The notes under the pieces: generated by a model | The model's database searches: none | Told to the model about the DNA's origin: nothing | The model's input: the letters and a program-made list of their open reading frames with translations, nothing else | DNA from: Acidobacteriota bacterium | GTDB taxonomy: Bacteria > Acidobacteriota > Terriglobia > Bryobacterales > Bryobacteraceae | Assembly (NCBI GenBank): GCA_026393985.1 | Contig: JAPKZB010000001.1 | Coordinates: 1-64,000, forward strand | Length of the DNA stretch: 64,000 nt | Reading direction: 5' to 3' | In this document: positions 8,428 through 17,156 of the stretch, piece by piece | Position numbering within the stretch: the stretch's first letter is position 1 | Layout: each line of letters starts with the position of its first letter | Program-made: the position numbers and the translations under genes

Positions 8428-11400
8428 ATGTCCGAAAATTCTGGCGCTATAGATCGACAATCCCTTCAAACGCTGGCCGAAGCCACCCTTGGCAGCCTAT
8501 CTCTCACGGATGCCATCGGTATAATCGCCGGGGCCACGGACGGCGCTGTGCTTCTTAGCCAGCTTGCGCCGGAAACAGTTCTCCCGGTTGTCCTTGCGGC
8601 CAGTGAAGAGTGCAACGTCTACTTCCTCCACCGTGATGCGTCCGTCCTTCGCGCTGCCTATCAATCCACCCTGCGCACCAAGTACGCCCATCGGGTTCTT
8701 TATTTCCACGGCCATTCGGTGGATTTCTTTCGGAATCTGCCGCTACATCCGGCGGTGGCCTGCGTTGTCAATGGCGGGGACGCGCTGTCGGTCTGGGGTG
8801 AACTCCCGGCTGGCGCGGCGCTCGTCGTCAACGATACCTTCCGCGAGGAGGATCACTGGGTGGATGCGGGGTTTCTGGAACGTATCCGCACAGAAGACAG
8901 CTACCGCGTCTTTCGGGCCAGCGGGCGTTTCCAACGCACCGCGACCGATCTTCCCGCGGATGTCTTCCAGCGGTGCCGGGCGCAGTTGGCGACGCGTTAT
9001 TTTCACGACAACAAGCTTGTCCTCTCCGCTGCGACGACGCCTTGCGAAACGGCCACGGAGTCCGCGCGCCAGTGGCGGCGTGGCCACGAACCCCCCGCGG
9101 TTGGCGGCTATGGCGAGTGGCCCTACGTTGCCTCGCCCACGCCACTGCCCGATACTCTGCCCGGAGGGGAACGGTGGCCGCTCATTTCGGTCGTCACCCC
9201 TTCTTACAATCAGGGCCAGTACATCGAGGAGACGATCCTTTCCGTCGCCCGCCAAGGCTACCCGCGCGTCGAGCACATCGTGATGGACGGCGGCTCGCAG
9301 GACAGCACGGTGAGCGTCATGGAGCGCTACCGCCATTGCCTGGCCGCAGCGATTTCGGAAAAGGACAAAGGGCAAAGTAACGCCATCAACAAGGGCATGG
9401 CGCTGGCCACCGGCGACATCCTGACCTGGCTGAACAGCGACGACATGCTGGCGCCGGGCGCGCTGGCCGGGGTGGCGATGGGCTTCCATACCTCCCGGGC
9501 CGATCTGGTGGCGGGCATCGTCACGCTCCGGAGCGGCGGCAGGACGGTGGCGCATCACATGACCTGCTGCGAGCCGGGGCCGCTGCCTCTCGACGACCTG
9601 CTGGACCTTGACGGCGGCTGGAACGCCGGACAGTTTTTTTATCAGCCGGAAGTGATGTTCTCTCGCGATATTTGGGAACGCGCTGGCGCGAAGGTTCGCG
9701 AGGATCTCTACTACAGCATGGATTACGATCTGTGGGTTCGCATGGCCGAGGCCGGCGGACGCATCCACGTGATCGGCCGTTCGGTCGCCTGGTTCCGCAT
9801 TCACGAAGAGCAGAAGACCAACGCCGAGACAAAGTTCAAGGCCGAGCTTTCCCGTTACGTAGAAGAGTTCTACCAGCGCACCGGTCGTCCGCGCCGGCCC
9901 AGCCGTGCGCACAAACAGCCCAGGCACCAGCTCCGAGTGGCGATGCTGAACGATCACGGTTTCCGTTACGGCGCGGGCATCGCGCATCAGCGCATGGCCG
10001 ATTCGATGGCGCTGGCCGGGCACACGGTGCTGCCGATGTCGTTGCGCGCCGAGCCGGGTTACACTGGCGAACCGACGCATCTGACGGCGGCCGAGGTGGA
10101 AGAAGCGGTGAGCGCGGCGCGGCCCGACATGATCATCGCGGGCAACATTCACTCTGCCGGGCCCGATCCGTGGCAGTTGGGTATTCTGGCCGAAAAGTAT
10201 CCGACGATGTCGGTCTTGCACGATTTCTGGCTGTTGACCGGCCGCTGTGCCTATCCCACGCCGTGCGAGAAGTACCTCACCGGGTGCGACGACACTTGCC
10301 CTACCGCCGATCAGTATCCGAAACTGGCGCCGGCACTGATCGCCGAAGCCTGGGAGCGGAAGCAGAAGTTGCTGCTCGGCAACAATCAGCTGATGCTGCT
10401 GGGGAACTCCGCGTGGACCAGTGAGTTTGCCCGCAAGACCATGCAGACGGCCGGCGGCGGCCGTTCGGCAAGCCCGGTCGGGCAGTTCCGTCTGAACTTT
10501 CCGCTTGACGTTTTCCAGCCGAAGGATCGCAGGACATGTCGCGCGATTCTGGGTTTGCCACAGGACCGGTTCCTTGTGCTGCTCACCGGAGACCTCTACG
10601 ACAAGCGCAAGAATACGCAGTTGGTGCTGGAGGCGCTCGAGAGCCTAGACCTTCCGGATCTGACGGTGGTCAGCCTGGGCCAGAAGCGGGACGGCGAGTC
10701 GTTCACGCTGCCGGACATTCGGCGGCTGGGCCACGTTACAGACATGACGCTGCTGACGAATCTCTTTTCGGCGGCCGATTTGTTCGTCGGGCCGAGCCAG
10801 GAGGAGACGTTTGGTCAGGTGTTCATCGAGGCGATCGCCTGCGGGACGCCAGCGATCGGCGTGCGCGCCTCCGGAATGGCGGAGGCGGTGGTGGAGGGGG
10901 TGACCGGCCTGCTGGCCGACGGTTTTGAGCCGGAGACGCTGGCGTCGGTGATCTACTACCTGTACGCGCGGCCGGAGTTGCGGCGGAAGATGGCGTTATG
11001 GGGACGGATATATGTAGAGAACGAATGGTCTCCGCAGGCCTCGTATTACCATCTGTTCCGGGCGTGGCGACAGTTGGGCTTGCTGGATTCGCTGCAGTTG
11101 CCGCCGAAGATCGGTTTTGTGGCCAACCAGCCGGAGACTCCTGAGTGCAAGCCGATCCACCGAGTGGAGGGCATCACGATGCGCTCCTCCTCGCTGGGGC
11201 CGGAGGAGGGACCCTACGAGGAGTACGGATTGCCGAAGTTCCGTTGGGCGTACGGGCCCAAGTCGCGCGTGCTGGTTCACTCGCAGATCGACGGGTCGCA
11301 CTCGCTAGTGCTGCGCTACCGGAATATGCATCCGGGGCAGATGATCGGGGTAACGGTGAACGGCGTGGCGGTGGGCTCCTATCCGCTGATCGCCACCGGG

Positions 11401-11607
11401 CTTAAGGAGGGCCGGATGCTGTGTTTGCCGGTCAAGTTGCGGGAGGGCGACAACGAAGTGGAGATGGAGTTCACGCGTTGGGACGACACCTCTAACGGCG
11501 GGCGTCCTTTGGCCGCGGCGATTACCGAGCTTTCCTTCCTTCCCGATCCGGTTTTGCGGCCCGGTCCGGGTTTTCGGCCCGATCCGGCCACGGCGCGGCC
11601 GGCCTAA
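8428..11607 (+). CDS. Bifunctional GT2-GT4 glycosyltransferase
   Basis: This 1059-aa protein has an N-terminal ~240-residue region of unknown role. A GT2 domain follows (about 250-470) with PLISVVTPSYNQGQYIEETI, NAINKGMALATGDI and the metal-binding NSDD near 338. A GT4/GT-B domain (about 504-890) has EETFGQVFIEAIACGTPAIG and the donor-binding ExFG-like segment. A C-terminal ~150-residue beta-rich tail ends it. Two successive sugar transfers in polysaccharide or glycoprotein-glycan assembly are likely. A TTG at 8422 is an alternative start; neither has a clear ribosome-binding site. Its TAA overlaps the TAG of the convergent GT9 gene. Confidence 0.85.
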   Translation: MSENSGAIDRQSLQTLAEATLGSLSLTDAIGIIAGATDGAVLLSQLAPETVLPVVLAASEECNVYFLHRDASVLRAAYQSTLRTKYAHRVLYFHGHSVDFFRNLPLHPAVACVVNGGDALSVWGELPAGAALVVNDTFREEDHWVDAGFLERIRTEDSYRVFRASGRFQRTATDLPADVFQRCRAQLATRYFHDNKLVLSAATTPCETATESARQWRRGHEPPAVGGYGEWPYVASPTPLPDTLPGGERWPLISVVTPSYNQGQYIEETILSVARQGYPRVEHIVMDGGSQDSTVSVMERYRHCLAAAISEKDKGQSNAINKGMALATGDILTWLNSDDMLAPGALAGVAMGFHTSRADLVAGIVTLRSGGRTVAHHMTCCEPGPLPLDDLLDLDGGWNAGQFFYQPEVMFSRDIWERAGAKVREDLYYSMDYDLWVRMAEAGGRIHVIGRSVAWFRIHEEQKTNAETKFKAELSRYVEEFYQRTGRPRRPSRAHKQPRHQLRVAMLNDHGFRYGAGIAHQRMADSMALAGHTVLPMSLRAEPGYTGEPTHLTAAEVEEAVSAARPDMIIAGNIHSAGPDPWQLGILAEKYPTMSVLHDFWLLTGRCAYPTPCEKYLTGCDDTCPTADQYPKLAPALIAEAWERKQKLLLGNNQLMLLGNSAWTSEFARKTMQTAGGGRSASPVGQFRLNFPLDVFQPKDRRTCRAILGLPQDRFLVLLTGDLYDKRKNTQLVLEALESLDLPDLTVVSLGQKRDGESFTLPDIRRLGHVTDMTLLTNLFSAADLFVGPSQEETFGQVFIEAIACGTPAIGVRASGMAEAVVEGVTGLLADGFEPETLASVIYYLYARPELRRKMALWGRIYVENEWSPQASYYHLFRAWRQLGLLDSLQLPPKIGFVANQPETPECKPIHRVEGITMRSSSLGPEEGPYEEYGLPKFRWAYGPKSRVLVHSQIDGSHSLVLRYRNMHPGQMIGVTVNGVAVGSYPLIATGLKEGRMLCLPVKLREGDNEVEMEFTRWDDTSNGGRPLAAAITELSFLPDPVLRPGPGFRPDPATARPA

Positions 11608-13754
11608 CTCTTCTTCAGGAGATTGATCAGGCGGCGGGGCAGGAGAGTGGCCTCAAGCTGGGCGATCCTCGCTTTCTGGTGCTCAATATGGGTGTGCAGG
11701 AGATCAATCTGGCGCCCGCGATCGGCACGGTCGGCTTCGATGCCGGGGATGCGGGCGACCTCGTCGAGGCAGCGCGCGAGTTCGTCGCGAAGCTCGGGGA
11801 CGAGAGTGAGAACGGCGCGGAGCTGCTCCTCGGCGCGGTGGAGCTGCTGGCGAAGATCGGCGATCGTGCCCCGGTAGCGGCTTTCGATCTGATCGAGGGC
11901 ACCACGGGCAGCGTCGAGGCTGGCGGCGCGTTGGTTGCATTCCTTGCCGAGGCGGCTGTTTTCCTCGCGGAGAGCCTCCAACTCGGGGACCAGGTGCACG
12001 AGGCGCTGGGCGGTGGCGCTCTGCTGCTGGAGGATGGCGATGCGGGACCTGTAGTCGAGGAGCCGGCGGGCGGTACGGTGGCGGAAGCGAGTGATGCGGT
12101 CGTCGCGGGCCTGATTGGTTTGGAGGACGTTGCGAAGAGATGCCAGTGCGTCGCGGAGCGTTTCGAACTGTTCAGCGGAGGAGGAGGAGAGGGCGGTGAG
12201 GCTGGCTTGGAGGGCCGAGTGTTGCTGCTGGAGGGCGGAGGATTCAGCCATCGAGACGGCGAGCTGCTGGTGGAGGGCGGCGATGCCGGACTTGCAGTCA
12301 AGCTGCTCGGCGGCGGACGAGGACAGGGCGGTGAGGCTGGATTGGAGAGCAGCGTTTTGCCGGCGGAGGGTGACCGATTCGGTCTGGTGTTCGAGGAGTT
12401 GTCGTTGGAGATCAGCGAGTTCGGTTTGGCGGTCGGACGGCTGGGAGGCGGCAGCGGCGAGGGTGGACTTTGGGCTTTCCACGCGGGCAAGCGCGTGGCG
12501 GAGTCCATCGATATCGCGGAGTCGCTCATCTTGCCACTGGTTGAATTTGGCGCGTTCGGTGGCAAGGACGCGCATTGCATTGCCTGCCGTGGCGGTGGCG
12601 TCGAGGATCATGGCGCGAGCAACCCAAGGTTCCGGCTCGAGGAGTGTGACTTCGAACTCCTTTTGGCGGCCCGCGACAACGGCGTCGATGGCGTCCCGGA
12701 CCGCCTCGATGGGGATGTTCTTGACGCAGTAGGAAGTTTTGTACGGGCAGATCCAGTTGCAATCCGAGCAGGGTACATTGACCGAGAGAACCCTGCCGAC
12801 GGCGGACGAGGGGAGGAAGCGGGGCCAGTGCCCACCGCCGAAGACGGCGACGACGGGTTTGCCAAGGGCGGCGGCGATGTGCATCGGACCTGTGTCTTTG
12901 CCGAGGTAGCCATCGGCGAGAGCGGTGAGGCCGACGAGCATATCCAGTCCATCGGGATGTACGGTCATGTCAAGCGTTTTGCCGGCGAGTTCGCCCATAA
13001 GGGCGCGGATGGCGGCGGTGGACTCGTGTTCGGACGGGGTGCCGACGAAGATCAGATGGAGGCCGTGATCGCGTACCATGGCGGAGCAGACGGCAGCCCA
13101 TTTTTCGAGATTCCAGTTTTTGAGCGCGGTATAGACGGAGCCTTGGCCGGCGCAGACGATCCAGAACTTGCGATTGGCGAAGCCATCCCGGTGGAGGCGG
13201 CCCGAGGCGATGGTCAGGAAGCGTTCCTCGGCGATGAGGCGCGGGGGCGCGAGCGTGACCGATGTGCCCAGGATGGCGCTGGCGAGAGCCTCGCTTTTGC
13301 GGAACTCCGGCCACTCGCGGGCGACCTGGACCTGAACGGCGAGGTTGATAGCGGGAACGCGGGTGAGGTTCCGCGGCGCATCGCGCTGAAGAAGTTCGCC
13401 CTGAAAGAGTTCGCTGCCGAAGCCGATGGCTTTGGCGCGTGGGAAACGTTGGGCCAACTGTTCTTCCAGTTGGGTGTGTTGGAAGGAGGCGACGACGAGG
13501 ATCTCGGGATCGAACGCGGTGACAGCCGGGATCAGACGATCATCGGGAGCGCCATCCAATTGAAAGCCAGGCTGATAGGGGTCCGCAAAGCATTGCACTA
13601 TTCCGGCGCCGGGCATGGCCCAGGCGGCCAGCGGGGCAACATGGGTACGGACGATCAGGAGTAACTCATGACCCGCTGCGGCGAGCGCGGCCAACATGGG
13701 TTGCCGGATGACAAAGTCCCCGAGATTGTCAGGATTGCTGACGACAATACGCAT
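11604..13754 (-). CDS. GT9 (heptosyltransferase-like) domain fused to a long coiled coil, copy 1
   Basis: The 716-aa protein starts MRIVVSNPDNLGDFVIRQPM, typical of GT9 (ADP-heptose:LPS heptosyltransferase) proteins, with the later GLTALADGYLGKDTGPMHIA acceptor/donor-site region. After ~370 residues come a Cys-containing segment (PCSDCNWICPYKTSYC) and then ~300 residues of Ala/Gln/Leu/Glu-rich coiled coil ending RRLINLLKKS. I chose the ATG at 13754 by comparison with the inverted paralogue at 17157; the frame is open to 13796. Lipid- or protein-linked glycan synthesis at the membrane is probable. The coiled coil may mediate oligomerisation or scaffolding (inference). Confidence 0.85.
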   Translation of the reverse strand: MRIVVSNPDNLGDFVIRQPMLAALAAAGHELLLIVRTHVAPLAAWAMPGAGIVQCFADPYQPGFQLDGAPDDRLIPAVTAFDPEILVVASFQHTQLEEQLAQRFPRAKAIGFGSELFQGELLQRDAPRNLTRVPAINLAVQVQVAREWPEFRKSEALASAILGTSVTLAPPRLIAEERFLTIASGRLHRDGFANRKFWIVCAGQGSVYTALKNWNLEKWAAVCSAMVRDHGLHLIFVGTPSEHESTAAIRALMGELAGKTLDMTVHPDGLDMLVGLTALADGYLGKDTGPMHIAAALGKPVVAVFGGGHWPRFLPSSAVGRVLSVNVPCSDCNWICPYKTSYCVKNIPIEAVRDAIDAVVAGRQKEFEVTLLEPEPWVARAMILDATATAGNAMRVLATERAKFNQWQDERLRDIDGLRHALARVESPKSTLAAAASQPSDRQTELADLQRQLLEHQTESVTLRRQNAALQSSLTALSSSAAEQLDCKSGIAALHQQLAVSMAESSALQQQHSALQASLTALSSSSAEQFETLRDALASLRNVLQTNQARDDRITRFRHRTARRLLDYRSRIAILQQQSATAQRLVHLVPELEALREENSRLGKECNQRAASLDAARGALDQIESRYRGTIADLRQQLHRAEEQLRAVLTLVPELRDELARCLDEVARIPGIEADRADRGRQIDLLHTHIEHQKARIAQLEATLLPRRLINLLKKS

Positions 13755-13766
13755 CCGGTCCCAACT

Positions 13767-13796
13767 AGAATACCCTGATTCCTTTTGAGAATCCAA
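13767..13796 (-). promoter_or_regulatory. Possible promoter of GT9 copy 1
   Basis: On the minus strand TTGGAT (13796-13791) and TATTCT (13772-13767) are 18 bp apart. Transcription would begin near 13760, only a few bases before the ATG at 13754. The -35 box is weak. Confidence 0.4.
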
Positions 13797-13976
13797 CTCA
13801 AGGCGATTCGCCTAAAATCGAGCACGTCGTCGAGATAGGCGAGCGAACATTTCATGCACGGGGTCGCACCGTCCGGCGCCCCTGGCCCATACGGGTTCCC
13901 AGGCACCGCGTGTCCAGGCGGAACATCATCCGGAACACGAACCTGGGCGTGGGCGAGTCGGGTAGCTGGCCTGCGG

Positions 13977-14576
13977 CTAAAAACCCTCGCTGCCATCGAG
14001 CTCCGTCTCGATACAGTCGATCCTGGCCGGCAAGGCCGGGTCTTCGTGGAGGATCGGAATGAGTCCTTGGTAACCTTCGGCGGATACGAAACAGCGGTCA
14101 AACAGGACGGCGGCCTCGCCCAACCGGCTGATCATCGGCGTCGGACGGTGCGGGAGCGAGATCAACTGAAACGCCCGCATCCGGTAGTCGAGCACCGACT
14201 TGGTTGTTGGAGCCTTCAAGCGGATCGCCACTGCCTGCGGACGGATCATCGCCTCCATGGGGCAGGCATCGCCCTCCAGTCGACCGTCGCGGATCTCGAA
14301 GGCGCCGAGCAGCCCGATAAAGCGCTTGGCCATCACCGCGTCCAGATCCGGGGCTCCGTCGACGCGCACCGCGTAGTAGAGAGCGTGGGCAGCCTTGGCG
14401 CTGTCTACCGGCGTCTCCGATCGCCCTCGACCGTGGTTCTGGAAGATAGTTCGGCAAAGGGCTGCATGGCGTGCCGAATCCTCGTTGGTCGGGACGCGAA
14501 CCACGACGGCGGCCGGGCCACTGTCGAGCCGGAGCGAGAAGGAAAACTCGTTTTCAATGCTGAAGGGTTGATTCAT
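13977..14576 (-). CDS. Hypothetical protein, possibly phage-tail-related
   Basis: A 199-aa open frame (MNQPFSIENEFSFSLRLDSG to IETELDGSEGF) with balanced composition and no transmembrane segment. It follows a frameshifted frame by ~23 bp. The pair resembles the order tail-tube protein then tail-assembly protein of phages, but I see no decisive motif. Base use differs from the flanking glycosyltransferase genes, suggesting separate origin. A ribosome-binding site is not evident. The name is a guess from context only. Confidence 0.4.
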   Translation of the reverse strand: MNQPFSIENEFSFSLRLDSGPAAVVVRVPTNEDSARHAALCRTIFQNHGRGRSETPVDSAKAAHALYYAVRVDGAPDLDAVMAKRFIGLLGAFEIRDGRLEGDACPMEAMIRPQAVAIRLKAPTTKSVLDYRMRAFQLISLPHRPTPMISRLGEAAVLFDRCFVSAEGYQGLIPILHEDPALPARIDCIETELDGSEGF

Positions 14577-14598
14577 GGGAGCCCTGTGGCTTGGCGCC

Positions 14599-15200
14599 TT
14601 ACGCCAGAATGTTGTCCTGATTCGTGGTCACGACGGCCGCCATCAGGCCGTCGGTCGTGTGCCGGAGCGGCTGTACTGTCACCCCGACGGTTACGATCCC
14701 GTCGGCCTCGTTGACGACTGCGTTGGCAATGCGCATCCGGTGCCAGGTGACCATGCAGCGGTGACAGGTCGAAGCAGGTCAGCGCGCCCTGGGGCGACCA
14801 AGTGACCGCGCCCTCGGTCTGCGCGTAGAGGTCCCGTGAGTTCCGTCGACCCGATGTCGAAGCGCGCCGGGAGCTTGAAGCCGGGCTCGCGGTCGCCGAA
14901 CTCCATCTGGTCGTGGATGGCGGCGTCGGTATCGGAGCCCGAGCCCGGACAGAAGCCCGTCTGTTCCCGCACCGAGTTGTTCCAGGTCTGGTCCAGCATG
15001 ACGAAGTTCCGGTTCGTCATGGAGTTGACGATACTGATGGTGATGGCGGCAGAGGCGGAGTTCCGGAACTCTTCGCTCACCGCCGAGGGAATCGTGATGG
15101 TCGAGGGCCGCACGACCTTGCCGGCGCCGATGAAGTTCGCGGTGACCCTGGCGTTGGCGAGGCCTGATCCGGAGGCCAGGGTAATGCTGAACTCCGAGAG
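14599..15200 (-). pseudogene. Frameshifted gene, possible phage structural protein
   Basis: The minus strand reads FSITLASGSGLANARVTANF through FDIGSTELTG. It then continues only after a frame change as DLYAQTEGAVTWSPQGALTC, and after a second change as MVTWHRMRIANAVVNEADG to a TAA at 14599-14601. The three parts join into one plausible beta-rich protein, so two frameshifts have broken it. No start codon is secure, because upstream sequence merges with an IS6 remnant read on the other strand. Phage tail origin is inferred and uncertain. Confidence 0.4.
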
Positions 15201-15299
15201 GAGGCCTCCCAAGGCGGCCCGGTCGAGCCCTGGCCAATCGCCTCGACGCAGGGGAACGCGTTCATTTCGATGCCGTTGGCGACCGGATCCTGCGGCTCG

Positions 15300-15510
15300 C
15301 TTCCGGCCGAAGAGCTGTTCGCCGGCCGCCATTTCGGCGCGGAGATTATCGTGTTCTGCGTTCGGTGGTACCTGAGCTTCAAGCTGAGCTATCGAGATTT
15401 AGTCAGCATGAGGAGCGAGCGGGGCACCGCGATGGGGCACGCGGCGCTTCTGCGGTGAGTGCAGAATCGCACGCCGGAGTTCGAGAAGCGCTCGAGACGG
15501 CTCCAGAAGG
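15300..15510 (+). pseudogene. IS6-family transposase fragment (N-terminal part)
   Basis: The plus strand encodes FAGRHFGAEIIVFCVRWYLS followed by FKLSYRDLVSMRSERGTAMG. This is the hallmark N-terminal region of IS6/IS26-type transposases (FKGRHFxxxIIxxxVRWYLxYxLSYRDLVEMMxERG in the family). A TGA breaks the frame after AALLR, where VQNRTPEFEKR continues. The DDE part is absent. The fragment matches the longer IS6 remnant at 19580-20320. Confidence 0.7.
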
Positions 15511-15943
15511 ACCGGCGGCCCTTTATCGAGGGAGTATGTTTCGCAGGGATGGTCTGACTTTGGGCTGCGGGAGTTGCGTGGCCCGGATAAGTACTTTGCG
15601 GGACATGAGCCGCTGCTGCTGGCAGCTTGAGACGGGAGACCGGAAATTGGGAACTTTTGCCATGGGCTGCTTACCCCGCGTACGCGCTCGTTAACTCCTG
15701 GAGGATCCATCCGCATCGCCTTGGCGAGGGAGTAGGCACCATGCTCGCGTGTCAGTTCCGCCACGCTCTCCCAGATCGACTCAGGCCGCTTGGCCCAGCT
15801 TGGCTGCAAACGGCGATCGTCCTCCAAGTCGCGTTGCATTTGCAAGATTGGCTCTGCTACCGGTTTTGTCTCTTCACAGTTCATTCCCAGTCGCCGCCGA
15901 GCGACTCCTCGGACCGTGTGCTTAATCGCGCTACTACATTATT
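15511..15943. other. Remnant-filled gap before IS630
   Basis: Contains the reverse-oriented copy (about 15520-15665) of the dispersed repeat at 7645-7790. On the minus strand at about 15700-15884, a fragment reads SIWESVAELTREHGAYSLAK, similar to the small accessory protein encoded beside IS66-type elements (recalled family pattern, weak). No intact gene is visible. Confidence 0.45.
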
Positions 15944-17118
15944 GTGTTAAAATGTTTGAAACATGCGCAGACATGCACCGCCCTTTATTACTCGACAGAG
16001 GCTCGCTCCGAGTTATTGACCATGAGCCGGAGCCGCGGGGAAGAGGCTCGGGTGGTGGAGCGCGCCCGCATTGTGCTCGGTTGCCTGGAGGGAAAGGAAA
16101 TTCAGCAAGTAGCAACGCAGAGCGGTGCGTCCATCCCCACCGTTAGCAAGTGGCGCAAACGGTACGCGCAGTCGGGAATCGCTGGACTGCGGGATCTTCC
16201 ACGCTCCGGAAAGCCTTCGACTTATGACGCCGGGTTCCGGGACCGGGTGTTAGCGCTTCTCGAGCAGCCTCCGCCGCCAGGCTTGGGACGTTGGGATGGC
16301 CGGGAAGTGGCGCGGGCTCTGGGCGCCAGTGTTCATGCGGTGTGGCGACTGCTGCGCCGAGAGGGCATTTATCTCCAGCGCCTCAGAACCTGGTGCGTCA
16401 GCACCGATTCGGAGTTCGCGCCCAAAGCGGTGGAGGTGGTGGGGCTGTATCTGAATCCGCCCTGGCACGCGCTGGATGGCGTGGAGGAAAAAAGCCCAAC
16501 CTCCACGCCATCCAGCGCTTGTCCGGCTACGTGGAAACCGATAGCGGGTCGGCGGTGTGGGCCATGAAAAACACCTACAAGCGCAACGGGACCTTGAATC
16601 TGTTTGCCGCCTTGGAAAGCGCCACCGCGCAGATTCACGGGCAAACCACCGAATTGAAGAGGCGCAAGGACTTCCGCCACTTCCTTGACGGCGTGGTCGC
16701 AGAATTGACCGCCCACAAGGAAATCCAGGTGATCTTGGATCATCACCGCACTCACCAACGCAATGATGATTGGCTCGCCAAGTACGAAGGCAGGATTCAG
16801 TTTCACTTGACGCCAACCTTGCCTAGTTTGCTCAATCAGATTGAGATCTGGTTCGGCTTGTTGACGCGCCAAGTGCTTCGGGGAGTAAGTTTATGCAGTA
16901 AGGACCAACTCCGCTCAGCCATCGAGGTTTTTGTTGCAAGGACCAACGAACATCTAAAGCCCTGTCGCTGGCGCAAAAGAGAGGTCAGAGGCAGTCAGCT
17001 TCGCAATACTATAGTCAATTTATGCAAGTATGCACTCGCTATCGCGCCGGTTCCTCGTCAGGCAGGCTTGCCGAAAGGACACTGTATGCCATCCGCAGGA
17101 CCCCGACCGGAATGTTGA
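15944..17118 (+). pseudogene. IS630-family transposase in two frames
   Basis: The first frame (15944-16567) carries the helix-turn-helix part (VVERARIVLGCLEGKEIQQV, IPTVSKWRKRYAQSGIAGLR). The catalytic part continues in the -1 frame (HAIQRLSGYVETDSG, VILDHHRTHQR, LLNQIEIWFG), ending near VNLCKY. The switch falls at a run of six A followed by G (16488-16494). That allows either programmed -1 slippage or a simple base insertion. The expected first catalytic Asp (VDEK in relatives) reads as Glu (GVEEK), which argues for a dead copy. Asp and Glu of the later motifs remain. Confidence 0.75.
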
Positions 17119-17156
17119 ATAGGTCAACACAATGACGATATCCTAAGTAGGTTTGT

